Shown here: positions 24,601 through 36,837 of the stretch, piece after piece | Layout: the number at the start of each line of letters is the position of its first letter | Numbering within the stretch: position 1 is the stretch's first letter | Program-made: the position numbers and the translations under genes | Notes under the pieces: generated by a model | Seen by the model: the letters and a program-made list of their open reading frames with translations, nothing else | Told to the model about the DNA's origin: nothing | Databases searched by the model: none | Source: Artocarpus heterophyllus | Lineage: Eukaryota; Streptophyta; Magnoliopsida; Rosales; Moraceae | Assembly (NCBI GenBank): GCA_025403435.1 | Contig: CM046354.1 | Coordinates: forward strand, 23,160,728 to 23,224,727 | Length of the DNA: 64,000 bases | Direction of reading: 5' to 3'

Positions 24601-25642
24601 TCCTATAATTATCAAAATAAAGATGGACATCTCCCACTGCTTCCGCTGAGACCAAGGATCCATCGCCCATCCGAAGCGTTAAGTCTTCACGAAGTAGACT
24701 TCTCGTTTCTTTGAATCCCTGCAGAGAAACACAAACATGATTAGTTGCACCGGAATCTATGACCCAAATGTCACTGGATTCCTCAACCAAACAAGTTTCT
24801 AAATATAGAAGATCACACCTACCTCCCTTGGAAAGGAAGTCCTTGCAATGCTTCTTTATATGCCCGACCTTACCACAGAAGAAGCACTTAAGCTTCTTTG
24901 GGTTCTTCTTCTTTTTCTTCTTGCTCTTGGTAGCAATAGGAATAGAAGACTTACCACTCTTGGCCCGTTGCTTCTTTCCATTCCCAGAGTTAGGATTGGA
25001 ACCAGAAGCAGCTACCATATTGGCCTCTCCACCAGCAGGAGACTCCCTGATCAGCAGTTCAAACTCCTGTAACTGTTTCATCAGTTCTGTCAAGGTCATA
25101 TCCCGCCTATTGCTCAAATTAAAAGTAGCTCTAAACGGAATAAATTCCTTAGACAGAGTCTCAAAGACCATAGTCATCTGAGTTTCAGCATCGATGTCGG
25201 CTCCATTGGTTTGAGCCTCAGCGAGGTAACCCATGACCAACATCATGTGCTCCTTTACAGATGTCCCCGGTCTCTGTCTACAGTTTAAGAGTTTCCGAAG
25301 CGCCCCTTGCCGCTTTGTTATGGCCTGGCCTCCAAACATATCCTCAAGATTATCCAAGATCTGCTTCGCAGTCTCATAATCCTGATGTTGAGCCTGCAGC
25401 ACGTTGTTCATGCTAGCCATAACATAGCAGCGGGCCTGATCATTAGCATCTTTCCAGCGTTCGTACGCTTGGAATTGCTCATTACTTGAGTCTCCCGTAG
25501 GCTCGGGAGGACAAGGAGTTGTCAGAACATATTTCAGTTTCTCAAAGGATAGGACGATGTCCAGGTTCCGTTTCCAATCATTATAGTTCTCACCGGTTAA
25601 TTGGTTTTTGTCAAGTATCGATGATAAAGCGTTTTTAGACAT
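21689..25642 (-). CDS. C3 Gag-Pol polyprotein, Ty1/copia, intact
   Basis: One open frame of 1317 codons encodes all proteins for reverse transcription and integration. Gag occupies about 1-250. The zinc knuckle is C253/C256/H261/C266. The aspartic protease motif DSGA is at 296-299. The integrase zinc site is H436/H441/C467/C470, and the integrase catalytic residues are D497, D560 and E596 (D-D-35-E). Reverse transcriptase runs about 805-1050 with YVDD at 989-992. RNase H runs about 1155-1290 with D1161 and D1240, ending near ADPFTK. The start is the ATG at 25642, which matches the gag start of C1 and C2; an upstream in-frame ATG (25714) adds 24 residues not seen in those copies. Stop TAG is at 21689-21691. 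No stop, frameshift or lost catalytic residue is seen, so the element may be competent. Confidence 0.95.
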   Translation of the reverse strand: MSKNALSSILDKNQLTGENYNDWKRNLDIVLSFEKLKYVLTTPCPPEPTGDSSNEQFQAYERWKDANDQARCYVMASMNNVLQAQHQDYETAKQILDNLEDMFGGQAITKRQGALRKLLNCRQRPGTSVKEHMMLVMGYLAEAQTNGADIDAETQMTMVFETLSKEFIPFRATFNLSNRRDMTLTELMKQLQEFELLIRESPAGGEANMVAASGSNPNSGNGKKQRAKSGKSSIPIATKSKKKKKKNPKKLKCFFCGKVGHIKKHCKDFLSKGGRCDLLYLETCLVEESSDIWVIDSGATNHVCVSLQGFKETRSLLREDLTLRMGDGSLVSAEAVGDVHLYFDNYRNLILRDCFYVPKFKRNLISVSSLFKDSYVVSFNEKVVIRKNKSFICSGWMQNNLYFIKPKMDLLLNAEINDNDSKRLKTSHSNKTYLWHLRLGHINLNRIQRLVRDGPLSHLKVESIPQCESCLEGKMTKRPYGSKGNRAEGVLELVHSDVCGPMNIRARGGYEYFVTFIDDYSRYGYVYLMHHKSETYDKFREFRAEVEKQLGRPIKALRSDRGGEYLSDEFLGHLLENGILSHLTAPGTPQQNGVAERRNRTLLDMIRSMMSYSSLPLSFWGYALQTACYLLNNVPSKSVPKTPHELWTRRKTSLNHIRIWGCPAHVLFKDPNKLEARSEVCVFVGYPKGTKGGYFYNPKENKVVVSTNATFLEESYMNDFKPQSKVVLEELRGNPFTPEVPNETIPIGVEKPNKPEQQPQGLRRSGRIGRQPERYMFNGEVFLAEPDEHDRDPYTYAEAMEDVDSRLWTEAMNIEMKSMETNRVWELVDLPEGVKPIGCKWIYKRKRGVDGKVETFKARLVAKGYTQKEGIDYEETFSPVAMLKSIRILLSIAAALDYEIWQMDVKTAFLNGYLDESIYMEQPDGFKVAGQEGKVCKLLKSIYGLKQASRSWNIRFDQVIKTYGFSQNVDEPCVYKHIKNGKVVFLLLYVDDILLIGNDVGALSSVKLWLTKQFDMKDLGEANFVLGIQILRDRKNKMIALSQAGYIDKILRRFAMQDSKKGGQPSRSGITLSKKDSPKSYEEREYMKKVPYASAVGSLMYAMLCTRPDISYAVGIVSRFQADPGPNHWVAVKHIFKYLRRTRGYMLVYLGEDLTPLGYTDSDFQSCLDSRKSTSGFVFTLGGGAISWRSAKQDCTSDSTMEAEYVAASDASKEAVWLRKFLGDLEVVPGMDKAVSLYCDNSAAVANAKEPRFHKKSKHIDRKYHVIKDFVESGHVTVCKIASEDNLADPFTKTLSGRVFERHVEAMGMRNLQYLLT

Positions 25643-26608
25643 TTTCAATCTACAATAAAGAATCATATACCAAACATAAGCAAACATATTTAATAATTTA
25701 GTAAGATAACACAATCATGTAAAATCATACAAATGTGTTTATGTGTCAAAACCTTGAAAATATCACAACCTTACAACGATAATTCCCAACTCAGAATTCG
25801 ACAAGCTCCTAGGGGAGTCATGCCAAATTCAATCAGGAACACGGATCCCCTCCTGATTAATATATGCCATCCAGGACCCGTATGATCCAGCATATACTAA
25901 TAATCGTTTCTTTGGCCATTAATTTTATTAACAGAGCTCCTAGGGGAGGTTAATAATAAAATTAACGTGAGTGTATAACCACCGTTTCAATATTTTATCC
26001 ATGATTTATAATCACCACCTAGGGGTGTGCAACCATAAATCATACTAAAATACCTTATCCTTTTAGAGATCCAATCTGGTACATAATAGAAATCCCTTCC
26101 TAGGGGTTGGGACCATCATGTTCTTCCTATGGACCAACGATGGAGGCCTTAGGTTCTCTCTTCGAAAACCTTCTCCCACTCAATCTTTTGAAATCAAGGT
26201 TTTATTTTAAAATTATGCATGAATAATTTTAATATGAGCGGCACTCCCTATTCTATATGACATGTTATCAATATACATGGTAAATCATATTATAATGCAG
26301 ACAAGCAAAGCAATCAAGCAAAGCTACAAGCATAATAATAATAACCGTAATATTATGGTTCCACCCTAGAGAATAGAAAAACTAAGATTACAAGAGAATA
26401 ATCGAGACATTTATCGATTCTTCAACCTTGAATCCTCAAGCTGTATCCTTCTTCATGTAATATCCATCTTCAAGTCCTCAATCCCGTATGAATCGAACAC
26501 TTCATATTTCCGGTCATATCCAAATTTAATGTTTCTCAGAATCGTCCCAAAAATAAAATTAAAACTGCACCAAAAATTGCACCTTTTCTGGACACCTGGA
26601 TGCTCTCT

Positions 26609-26792
26609 GTCGGCAGGCCGATCTAGGTGATCGGTCTGCCGATCATGGTGGTTCGGCCTGCCGAACATGAAGGTTCGGCCTGCCGGCAGAGCACCAAAAT
26701 TTCTGCCCCACTGTCGGCCTGCCGGACCGTATGTCCGGCCTGCCGATCTGTGACCTTCGGCCTGCCGAACTGTGAGGTCCGGCATGCCGACC
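26609..26792. repeat. Phased palindrome array in the C3 leader
   Basis: Eight palindromic units related to TTCGGCCTGCCGAA have centres near 26616, 26637, 26659, 26679, 26719, 26739, 26762 and 26784. Spacing is about 20-23 bp, with one double gap. Each unit can form a 5-7 bp stem. Units share the core with the LTR array, but the flanks differ. Confidence 0.85.
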
Positions 26793-27290
26793 GAGCAGAA
26801 AACCCTCAATCCAGAAAATACAATTTTAATGCAATTCATCAATTTTATTTTCAACAATTCAAAAACATAAAATTAGAGACTCAGGAAATACCTGGAGGCG
26901 CCATCATCTATCTTCAAGATCCGACTTCTCGTTCCGTCTTCTCCGAATAATTATTTAATTACAAAATTCTTACAAATTAAAAATTAAATAATAATTCCTA
27001 GACGGAGATGATAGTCCGCCATCTAATTACATGAAAAACCTAGATACACATTCTAACCTCTAAGGAACCATAACCGGTATTAATTAATTAATAAATAATT
27101 AAACAACAATTTAATCAACCATAATTAATTAATAAACATTCACCACATAATCCATGACAACATATATATTATATAGAAACCTAGAGTGCCATCTCTCTAT
27201 AAAATTCAATTCAAGCATTGGAGAGATTAAGATCACAAAATTTATGCATATAACATGATCACAAACTTGCAAATTTATGTAAAAACCTCG

Positions 27291-27302
27291 GCTCTGATAC
27301 CA
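27291..27302 (-). promoter_or_regulatory. C3 primer-binding site
   Basis: TGGTATCAGAGC on the minus strand, an exact complement of the initiator tRNA-Met 3' end, 2 nt from the 5' LTR. Confidence 0.9.
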
Positions 27303-27696
27303 ATTGTTGGAAACAAAGTGCGCAGCGGAATTTTTTTTTAAAATTTCATCAGAGTATTTTCCAAAATACAAGTATGACATGTTATACGTATAAATTAAAC
27401 AGATCTTACTAACCTCAGTATGCCGAAGAACCTCCGCGACCTGTGTAGAGAAGTAACGTTCCAGAAGAGCCTCAACCAACTGGTCTTCTTTGCTATTCTC
27501 TATCCACAACCGGAGTGAGTGTGGGCTCACACGTACAGCTCTTCCACCGGTGACTCTCCTTCCAACCAATAGAGAGAACCCAAAGCTAGTGTTCGTGATT
27601 TGTGAACAAAAGCTCTCAGGGAGTTTTCAGATGCTCACTAGAAGAGTATCACTCTTAATCTCTCAAATTGATCTGAGTAAATCATTAGACTCACTC

Positions 27697-27706
27697 CCTT
27701 TTTATA
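27697..27706 (-). promoter_or_regulatory. TATA box of the C3 5' LTR promoter
   Basis: TATAAAAAGG with an adjacent CCAAT element, identical to the 3' LTR copy. This is the promoter that would produce genomic RNA. Confidence 0.65.
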
Positions 27707-27824
27707 CCTATTGGTCCTTGGGGTCAGTCCATATCAGATTAGGTCTCAAAAATCGAAATAGAATCAAGTTCGGATCAATATCTGATAAGATACGCGTGAA
27801 AAACGCGTAATCTTAGCTGTCGCG

Positions 27825-27902
27825 GTCGGCATGCCGAACTGTGAGATAGGCAGGCCGAACTGGCCAGTTCGGCAGGCCGAACACGTCATCCGGCATGCCG
27901 AA
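27825..27902. repeat. Phased palindrome array in the C3 5' LTR
   Basis: Same four-unit array as 20159-20236, 120-200 bp upstream of the active promoter TATA. Confidence 0.8.
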
Positions 27903-29345
27903 CTGCCGAGAAAAAATCTCCGCGAATCTTTTATTTTCCACCCGAGATTCTAAAGGATAAAGTCTCAGTTTTGATTCAAATAGCCCAATAGAAAAGATAT
28001 CTGATCAAAACAAACTTTATCAAGATAATCTCTAAGAAAATAAATCAATTCACAATAATTCTACAAGTTTATCTTGTTCTAATTGTCCAAAATTAAAACA
28101 ACCGATAAACAGACAAGAATTATCCGAACGCCATAATTCAACAAGTTCATCTTGAACTAATTTCTTACATAATTAATTCAACCGATAAACAGACATGAAT
28201 TATTTGATTCTTATAAATTTTAAACCAATCTGATAAATCCGACATAAGTCACCAATTATTGGAAAAGCACGCCGTGTCGTTACAGGATTTTGTGAGCTAG
28301 CAAAGGGGACCAAAATGGACCTATAAAGTTCAAGCTCATGATAATTATGAAACCCAATATCCCAGATATACATTTCACAATTATCAACTCCAACGCTACT
28401 CCACTAAAAGCTTGGAGCTGCACTCTCGAACTTTATAGAATTACGAAGCTCGTGTAGCTAAGTCTCCATGACATATCATAGTGTATCGCATCCCCATATG
28501 ATCATCCATAATCGGCTTAAGGACAAGTTCTGTCTTACCTTCCCGATTATTTTTATCTTACGTTCCATTGTCTCACCATTAGAAAACTTACCATCCAAAG
28601 ATAGTATACCATTCGGTTACACCTATGTATCCAAATGGTTGAGCGCTCCAGTTTTCCAATTACAGGACAACGCATATAAGAGGATATCATTACTCCTAAA
28701 GAGGAGCTATGGATTCCATATCTATGAATAACAAGTCTACGCTATCAAGAGTCATGCCTCCAACGTACCGGCATGCATGCCACTATAGAGATGTGGGAGT
28801 CACCCATTGGTACATCAAAAGACACAAGTCGAGACAACGGGCCCATTATTCATCTCAGGATTAAGATACAATACAAAAGACTGTCTAAAGTGAATCGATT
28901 TGCCAAGACAGAATTATTAATCCAAATCAATTCACTTTATGTCCCGATCCAACACATCGTCACCTATGACAACGCGCCAATGTTTCTATTCACGGAGTCC
29001 AACTCCGATGGCCAAGACAAACCATCTCCCTAAAGGGATATAGACACCATAACAATCTTTACATGAATAAAGCGCCCAACTTTATTCCCTCGATTGCGGA
29101 TCATATATTTTAGACCATCACCTTAAGAGCCGTGTCTACCGCATAATCATCCCATCATATGCCCAACTCTTAAGATTTAGACTGACAGTCTCAGACTACT
29201 GTTTGCTTATCATACATTCAACAAATATGAACGTAAAGAGGACAATATTTGGTATATATAAATGAATAAATTCTTTATTGATAAAAAATGTCTCCAAAAA
29301 CGTATTACATTTTTACTCCTTAGAGCATACATGTCTAACAATTGT

Positions 29346-29658
29346 AAATTACAATACATGGACAGTGAAGGACTCTAAGAATGTATGATCAATATTTGTG
29401 TTTCTTTGATCAAATTTTGAGACCATAATGCAGTGTTGTAAATTTGGAACATGCTAGAAATACTCTTGTTGAGAGATTTAGTATTTAGGGTGAAATTGAA
29501 ATTCAAGTAAATAAGTGGAGATACGATAACTTAAATTTAGAGAACCAACAGCATTGACGGATTAGACTCAAAATTGGAATCATAATAGAATTGAGATTTT
29601 TACTAGTATTGCTAGATTTGAAATTTCATGGATGAAATTCTCTAAGGGGGGTTAAAGC
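29346..29658 (+). other. G1 interior after the C3 insertion, with polypurine tract
   Basis: Resumes G1 after the second ATTGT. It is non-coding. AAGGGGGG (29644-29651) followed by TTAAAGC leads into the 3' LTR start TGTGACACC and serves as the PPT. Confidence 0.7.
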
Positions 29659-32452
29659 TGTGACACCTATTATTTTCCTAACGGGTATTAAGGTAATTAA
29701 ATTAATTTTTAGTGTGCCAATCAAAAATTTGTTTCCTTTAAAATCTATTTCACAATATTTATTTCAATTTATTTTAAATTTTCTAAAATTCTCCTATACT
29801 TATTTAGTATGTTTATTGAAAAGCCTTAGAACTTTATTAAATTTTGAAAAAGCCATTTTGGCTTTATGTGGGCTAAAGTCTCCCGAGGAGACAAATAACA
29901 CTCATTCTCATCAACTATGTTCCCTCAATTATTTCACTTAATCAATCTCCCTCTTCCTCACGTCTCTTTTTCTTTCCCTTGCCCTTCTTTCTTTTCTTCT
30001 TCTTTTTTCTTCTTTTCCTCTCCCATGGTGAGAGAAGGCAAAGGAAGATCAAAGGGAACCTCAAGCAATCTTTGCACAAAAGTCTCCATCCCTTTCTCAC
30101 ATCTTCCATTCTATCTTTTTGTTGAAACAAAATAATCCCAAGGCAGCCCGTATTCTTCTCCAAAAACCAGCCAAAACTGTCACCTTCATGGCCAAGAAAC
30201 CCCAAGAGTTCAAGCTTGATTTTTAATCCAAACTTTGGTGCTTTTCAAAGGAGTTTTGAGGTAGGTTTTTTTAATCTAAACTTGGTTTTTAGTATGTGTT
30301 TTCTCCATGTTTAATGCATAATTTTCGTGTTCAAAGTTTATGCAAATTTCTAGTGATGTTAACATGCATATTTGAGCATTTATGAACAAAAACTTGAGTC
30401 TTGAATTAAAACCCACAACCAACCTTTATTTTGGTTTGACAACAATGTTAGAAACATGTTAGGAATGTTTAGAACTAGTTTCTATCGCTCTATGGTTAAT
30501 GTTTTAAAGTTTTGAGCTTGAAGAGCAAACTTAAGCATATTCTCATCATTATTTACAAGAAAGGCTAGAGATATGGTTCAATGATGATTTTGGTATAAAA
30601 CTCATGAGAATATGTTTATTGTGATTATATAATGCATGCTATATATTTTGGAATGGTTTTGAGATTTTGAACAAGAATAATATGTTTTGGGTTAAAGAAA
30701 AACTTGACCTTCCATAAACTTTGTAATACCTCTATGGGTAGTAGCTATTTCTTAAAATTTTGAGATTAAATGAAAATGAATTTTGTAAATTGGTTGGAAT
30801 ATTTAAAAAGTAGACATCCTAAGCTTTCCAATGAGCTATCATAAGCCTAAATCGGAGTTTTATTTTATTTTCTATGAATTTTTCAATTTTCAGATTAGAA
30901 ACTAGTAAACCTGTCAGTGGCAGTATACCGCCCGTTTACCTTAAGTAAACCACTTGTTAACCCATGTGCTGATTGTAGATAGTAAACCTGCCTTTTTTGT
31001 AAAAGTAAACTGTGAGTTTGCCATGGTATACCAATTGCTAACCTGAACAAAGAACCCAACTTTGTTCACCTCCTAATTCCTTAGTGTCTTGTAACCTTTC
31101 CAATCTTGTTAGGGACTAAAATATATTGATTACTTGTATACATTTTATTTTGTGTTAAGACAAAAATTGTTTACTTTGGTATTCAAAAAGAAATTTGCAT
31201 AAAAACTTTAATGGCATACTAGTAAGATGGATTTACACATGATTTATTTATGAATGTGGTTGTATGTTGTGCTTTATTTTTAATTGTCCTTATGCACGCC
31301 TTTGGATCAAGGGAGTGTGGAGTTAACGTTAATTGATTCTGAGATTAAAAGATTGTTGATAAGCTTGGAAGGTAGGGATTCTATTACACATCTTTTGTGA
31401 GGTTTTAGTAAATTAAAATTTGGTTGTTTTATCTTGCAAGTGTGTATATGATATTTTAAATGTACATGATTATATCTATAACATGATGATGTGAAACTCA
31501 TCCTGTATTGTACAGCGAGAAACATAATGATTTGATATATGTTGTTGTAAGTTGAGAAGCACGGTTAAGAAAACTGACTCTATAAATAATGATTGAATAT
31601 AGAAAAATGGTAAGACGTGAAGGGGGCGGCGGTTACGTCCTTGGGCACGAATCCCCTAAAAGGTAAAATAAGGTGGAAGTGATGACGTTCCCTTGGGTCG
31701 AAAGTCCCAGAACGCAATGTACAAGAATCGACTTGGTAAGGACTCGAGGCTTGATGTCCTCTCACCAGAACACGCTTCGAATGTTTAGAAGGTGATCAAG
31801 TGTGCCCATTTGGGTTTCGTTAAGTTGAGTGATATGAAATTCTATTGCACGGTGGATATAGATTAGCATAATTGAATCCTAAATTAATATGTGTGTGTAT
31901 ATAAATATGTATGGAACTTGGTAAGAATGATCATAAGATATCCACCGGAATTGAGCATGATAAAATTGATGAATAATAATGAGAACTAACTAACCATGTA
32001 GGTTTTAAAATGGTAAAGATAAAAACCTAAAGGTAAGTAATGGTTTTCCCTTTTGAGCATTTTGTTGCTCATTCCCTTATATTTTTATCTTTTCAAGACT
32101 CACTAAGTGTGAGGTGGCTACGAGAAAAATAATTGAGGAAGCTATATAGCTATATTACATTGGGTCTGCTTCAATTGTTAAGAATGTTCTTCATGATAAT
32201 GTAAACATCGATTGTTATTTTCTATGACTATATTAAAATGCGTTGAGGGTTGAAATAATGATGATGACAGTTTATATTATTAAATTTAAGGTGCTACAAT
32301 AAATTGTGGTTTAATTGTCATTTATATTTTTATTTTTTATTTGAGAGTTTTCATTTAAGACCTGAGCAACTTTATTTTTGAAGTTTTACTTTTATTTCTA
32401 ATTTTTATTTTAATTCATTAAAAATTGTTAACCCCCATATTAGGGCGTTATA
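29659..32452 (+). repeat. G1 3' LTR
   Basis: TGTGACACC to GGCGTTATA, then directly the resumed C1 LTR (TTTTCTAATGG). Homologous along its length to 12822-15659 and 7431-10245. Confidence 0.85.
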
Positions 32453-33648
32453 ATTTTCTAATGGTGAGATAATAGAACCTAAGATAAAAATAATCGGGAA
32501 AGTAAAATGGAATTTCTCCTTATGCCGAATATGAATATCCTATGGGGAAGCAACACATCATAATATGTCATGGACGCTTAGCTTATTTGAAGCTTCATAA
32601 TTTTATATAGTTTGAGAGTGCAGCTTTAAACTCTTAGTGAAGTAGCGTTAGAGTTGATAATTATAAAATATGTATCTGGGATATTATATTTTATACTTAT
32701 AGGCGTTTGAACTATATAGGTCCATCAGGTCTCCTTTGCTAGCTCATTATAAATCATATAATGATACGGCGTGTTTTTCCTAAAAATTGATGACTTATGT
32801 TAAATTATTAGATTGGCTGAAATTTGATGAGATCAGATTTTATAATTCATGTCTATTTATTAGTTGAATTAATTTTGCAAATCAATTCAAGGTAAATATG
32901 TTGAATTATTAGGATAATATTTTATTTTCTATGAGATTATCCATATATGACTATTTTGATCAAATAACATTTCTATTAGGTTATTTGAATTAAAACTGAG
33001 GCTCTACCAAAGAATCTTGTATGGAAAATAAAAGGTTATTAGGGATCATATCATTACAGGTTCAGCAGGCTGATCTGTTAGCTCGACCTGCCGATGCAGC
33101 AAGTTCGGCAGGTCGATGGACAAGTTCAACTGCCAATCTAACGATAATCTGATTACTCTGTTTCAAATGCAATTTTCATTAGAAGTTGATCCAAATTCAA
33201 ATTTTGAGGCCTTATATGATAATGATTAACCCTAGGTCTAACCTCTATAAATAGAGGGTGAGTTTTCTTAGTTATTCAAATCAATTAAGAAGTATAGAGT
33301 GAGTACTTTAGTGTTAAAAACTCTGAAACTTCGTGAGTGCTATCGTTCATAATCAAGAAACTTAGCTTTAGGTCTTCTGAATTGGTTTGAAGGAGAGTCG
33401 TCAGAAGAAGAGCTATATGATATATGACCACCCATACTCCGATCGTAGATAGAGAATAGCAAAGAAGACCAGTTAGTTAAGGCTCTTTTGGAATATTTTT
33501 CTCTTCACTGATTACTGGTGCTCTTCCACATACAAAAGGTTAGTAAGATCTATCATTAATTTATGTATATCGCATGTCAAACTTGTGTTTTAGAAAATAC
33601 TCTGATTTGAAAAATTTTAAAATTTTGTTACATACTCCTTTTCCAACA
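32453..33648 (+). repeat. C1 5' LTR, second part
   Basis: Continues the LTR interrupted by G1 and ends TTTTCCAACA. It contains a decayed palindrome array (33061-33135; centres near 33067, 33089, 33110, 33131) and a TATAAATAG box at 33246-33254, about 115 bp downstream of the array. Confidence 0.85.
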
Positions 33649-33650
33649 AT

Positions 33651-33662
33651 TGATATCAGAGC
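33651..33662 (+). promoter_or_regulatory. C1 primer-binding site
   Basis: TGATATCAGAGC, one mismatch from the initiator tRNA-Met complement, 2 nt after the LTR. Confidence 0.8.
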
Positions 33663-34890
33663 CATAGATTTTACTTAAATTTATGAGTTTGTGATCACGC
33701 TATATGTATAGATTATATGATCTTATTTTCTCTTATGCTTGAATTTAATTTTTAGAGAGTTGGCACTCTAGGGTTTCTATATATTTAAATGTTTTCATGA
33801 GATTATATGGTGAGTGTTTATTAATTAATTACGCATGATTAAATTATTAATTAATTAATTATTTATTAATTAATTTATGCCGATTATGGTTTCTTAGAGG
33901 TTAGAATGTGCATCTAGTTTTTCCACGGAATTAGATGACGGTCCATCATCACCATCTAGGAATTATTATTTAATTTTAAATTTGTACAAATTTTATAATT
34001 AAATAATCATTCGGAGTAAAGATGGATCTAGAAGATGGATAATAGGAGTTCCATTAGTTTTTCCTGAGTTTCCAAAATTTTATTTTTTGGATTGTTGAAA
34101 ATAAGATTAAAAAACTGCTTAAAAAGTTGTTTTTTGTAAAACATGAGTTTAGCTCAGTCGACATGTTGAACCCTTAGGTTTGACAATCTAAACTTCTAGT
34201 TCAACAGGTCGTTCGCGGAGCAGGATTCTGTCAGCTCTAGCGACAGGCTGAAGTCTCAAGTTCAGCATGCCGATGGGTCATGATTAGTAAGCTAATGACA
34301 CAGATCGACAGGTCGGTAGAGCTCTATAGTTTTTTCAAAAAAGGTGCATTTTTCAGCATACTTATGATTTTATTTTGAGACAATTCTAAGGAACATGAAA
34401 TTTTATGATGACTGGCAAAATAAAGCATTTGATGTTTGAGGGATTGAAGACTTAAAGATGGATACTACATGAAAAAGGATACAACTTAAAAGTACAAGAA
34501 TGAAGAATTGATAATCTATTTTGATTGATCTTTTGTAATCTTTATTTTCTCTTCTTTAGGATAGAACCATGATATTATGGTTATTTATTATTATTTTACT
34601 TGTGGCTTTGTATGTTGCTTTATTTGTCTGCATTATAATGTGATTCGCCATGAGTATTGATAAAATACCATATAGAATAGGGAGTACCGCTCATTAAAAA
34701 TTATTCATGCATGTTAACATAAAACCTTGGTTTTCAAAATATTGAGTGGGAGAAGGTTTTCGAAGAGAGGACCTCGGCCTCTATCATTGGTTCATAGGTA
34801 GCACATAGTGGTTCCAACCCCCAAAGAAGGGATTTCATCGTGTACTGGGTTGGATCTCCGAGGGGATAATTTATTTTTGCATGATTTATC
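33663..34890 (+). other. C1 leader, first part
   Basis: Aligns with the C3 leader read on the minus strand. Contains a heavily decayed palindrome array (about 34150-34320) in which CpG positions are often TpG or CpA. Interrupted by C2; target duplication TTATC at 34886-34890. Confidence 0.75.
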
Positions 34891-36823
34891 TGCTAGACAT
34901 GTATGCTCTAAAAAGTAAAAGTATAATATATTTTTGGAGACATTTTTATTAATAAAGAATTTATTACTTATTCATATACCAATTTGTTGTCCCTTTTATG
35001 TTCATATTTGTTGGATATTTGATAAGCAAACAAAAGTCTAAGACTGTCAGTTTAAACCTTTAAAATCAGGCATATAATGGACAGATTATGCGGAAGACAT
35101 GATTCAAAAGGTGATAGCCTAAATCATGAGATCCGCAATCGAGAGAATAAAGTTGGGCACTTTATTCATTAGAAGATTGTTATGTTGTCTGCATCCCTAA
35201 AGGGAGATAGTTTGTCTTGGCCATTAGAGGTAGACTTCGCGAATAGAAATATTAGTACATTGTCATAGGTGATAATGTATTGGATCGGGACATAAAGTGG
35301 AATTGATTTAGATTAATAATTCTATCTAGGCAAATCAATTCACTTTAGACAATTATATGTGTTGTATCTTAATCTTTAAATGATTAAGAGGCTTGTTGTC
35401 TTGACTTATGTCTTTTGATGTACCAAAGGGTGACATCCATATTTCATGATGGTACGTATACTGGTATGTTGGAGACATGACTCTTGATAGCACAGACCTA
35501 TGATTCATAGATACGGAATCCATAACTCCTCTTGAGGAGTTGACGATATCCTCTTATATGCGTTATCCTGTAATTGGAAGACTAGAGCACTCAACCATGT
35601 GGATACATAGGTGTAATCAAATGGTATACTGTCTTAGGATAGTAAGTTTTCCCATGGTAAGATAATGGAACGTGAGAGAAAAATAACAAGGTAGGTAAGA
35701 CATAATTTATCCTTAAGCCGATTATGGATATCCTATAGTGATACGATGCATCACGATATGTCATGGACACTTAGTTATTCGGGCTTCGTAATTTTATATA
35801 GTTCGAGAGTGCAGCTTTAAGCTTTTAGTAGAGTGGCATTAGAGTTGATAATTATGAAATAAATATCTGGAATATTGGGTTTTATAATTATCAAGAGCTT
35901 GAACTATATAGGTCCATCAAGTCTCCTTTGTTAGCTCATAATAAATCCTATAATGGTACGACATGCATTTCTAATAAATTGGTGACTTATGTTTATTAGA
36001 TTGGCTGAAATTCGCTAGGATTAGATAATTTATGTCTGTTTATCAGTTGAATTAATTTTGTAAATTAATTCAAGATAAACTTGTTGAATTATCCATAATA
36101 TTTATTTTCCTAGAAATTATCTCGACATGGTTGTTTTAAGCAAATAACTTCTCTATTGGGTTATTTGAATTAAAACTAAGGCTTTATCCAAAGAGTATTG
36201 GGTGGGAAATAAAAGATTCATAGGGATTATTTATCGTAAGTTCGGCAGGCTGATCAAGTAGTTTGACTTGCTGATACAACAAGTTCAGCAGGCCAATCTG
36301 TTAGTTCAGCCTACGGATTTAATGATAATTTGATCACGCATTTCAAACACGATTTTATCAAATATTGATCTAGATTCAAATTTTTGAGGCCTTATTTGAT
36401 AATAACCGATCTAGGGCATGACCTACGTAAATAGGGAGTGAGTTCTCATAGTTTTTTAGATCAGTTGAGAGATCAAAAGTGAGTACTCTAGTCTGTAAGT
36501 CTCTAAAACTCCCTGAAAAGCTATTGTTCACAAGTCACGAACGTTAGTTCCGGGTTTTTTCAATTGGTTGGAAGGAGAGTCATCGGAGAAGAGCTATACA
36601 GGGTGTGCCCACACGCATACCAATCATGGATAGAAAATAGCAAAGAATAATGGGTTGAGGTTCTTCTAGAATGCCTTGCTCTTCATAAATTACCGGAGCT
36701 CTTTAGCATTCAAAGGTTTACAAGATCTAGTTAATTTATGCATATAACGTGTCAAACTTGTATTTTAAAAAATACTCTAATTTAAAAATTTTTAAATTTT
36801 TGCTACTTACTGTTCTTCCAACA
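34891..36823 (+). repeat. C2 5' LTR
   Basis: TGCTAGACATG (from TGTTAGACATG) to TTCCAACA. The palindrome array at 36240-36315 is mostly CpG-depleted. The TATA position reads GTAAATAG (about 36427), so the promoter is mutated. Confidence 0.9.
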
Positions 36824-36825
36824 AT

Positions 36826-36837
36826 TGGTATTAGAGC
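36826..36837 (+). promoter_or_regulatory. C2 primer-binding site
   Basis: TGGTATTAGAGC, one C-to-T change from the initiator tRNA-Met complement. Confidence 0.8.

Larger units (their letters stand above)
25643..27304 (-). other. C3 leader between PBS and gag
   Basis: About 1.66 kb without a convincing gene. It holds a second palindrome array (26609-26792). It also has six or more repeats of a short CCTAGGGG-type motif (around 25810, 25932, 26022, 26102), conserved in the leaders of C1 and C2. Packaging or dimerisation signals would be expected here (inference). Confidence 0.7.
19638..29340 (-). mobile_element. C3: young, structurally complete Ty1/copia retrotransposon
   Basis: A 9.7-kb element on the minus strand flanked by a perfect ATTGT duplication (19633-19637, 29341-29345). 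Its LTRs of 2037 and 2036 bp appear identical except for one T in a T-run. It has the initiator-Met PBS, a long leader, one open gag-pol frame, and a PPT next to the 3' LTR. Domain order PR-IN-RT-RNase H and termini TGTTAGAC...CCAACA place it in Ty1/copia, probably near the Tork/TNT1 group. It is the intact relative of C1 and C2. Confidence 0.95.
27305..29340 (-). repeat. C3 5' LTR
   Basis: Matches 19638-21674 at a constant offset of 7666 bp after a one-base difference in a T-run near the CCAACA end. It drives transcription of the element from the TATA at 27697-27706. Confidence 0.95.
12822..32452 (+). mobile_element. G1: gypsy-type non-autonomous LTR element (LARD-like)
   Basis: LTRs at 12822-15659 and 29659-32452 (about 2.8 kb, TGTGACACC...GCGTTACA) flank an initiator-Met primer site and a G-rich polypurine tract. 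Without the nested C3, the interior is about 4.3 kb. No gag, protease, RT, RNase H or integrase is recognisable in it. Long LTRs with a non-coding interior are the known form of large retrotransposon derivatives (LARDs). PPT and LTR ends resemble Tekay/Del gypsy elements, which could supply proteins in trans (inference). The interior holds a captured LOG-like gene. Confidence 0.75.

Noticed and set aside
22241..25489. Several plus-strand frames of 60-140 codons opposite the C3 polyprotein
   Set aside because: They are antisense shadows of the intact gag-pol frame with no independent similarity.
26609..26792. CRISPR-like appearance of regular short repeats with variable spacers
   Set aside because: Repeat cores are palindromes of about 12-14 bp with spacers under 10 bp in a plant retrotransposon leader. 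There are no cas genes, and the setting is eukaryotic.
27291..27302. Possible tRNA gene at initiator-Met matches
   Set aside because: Only the 3'-end complement (10-13 nt) is present, next to LTR ends. These are primer-binding sites.
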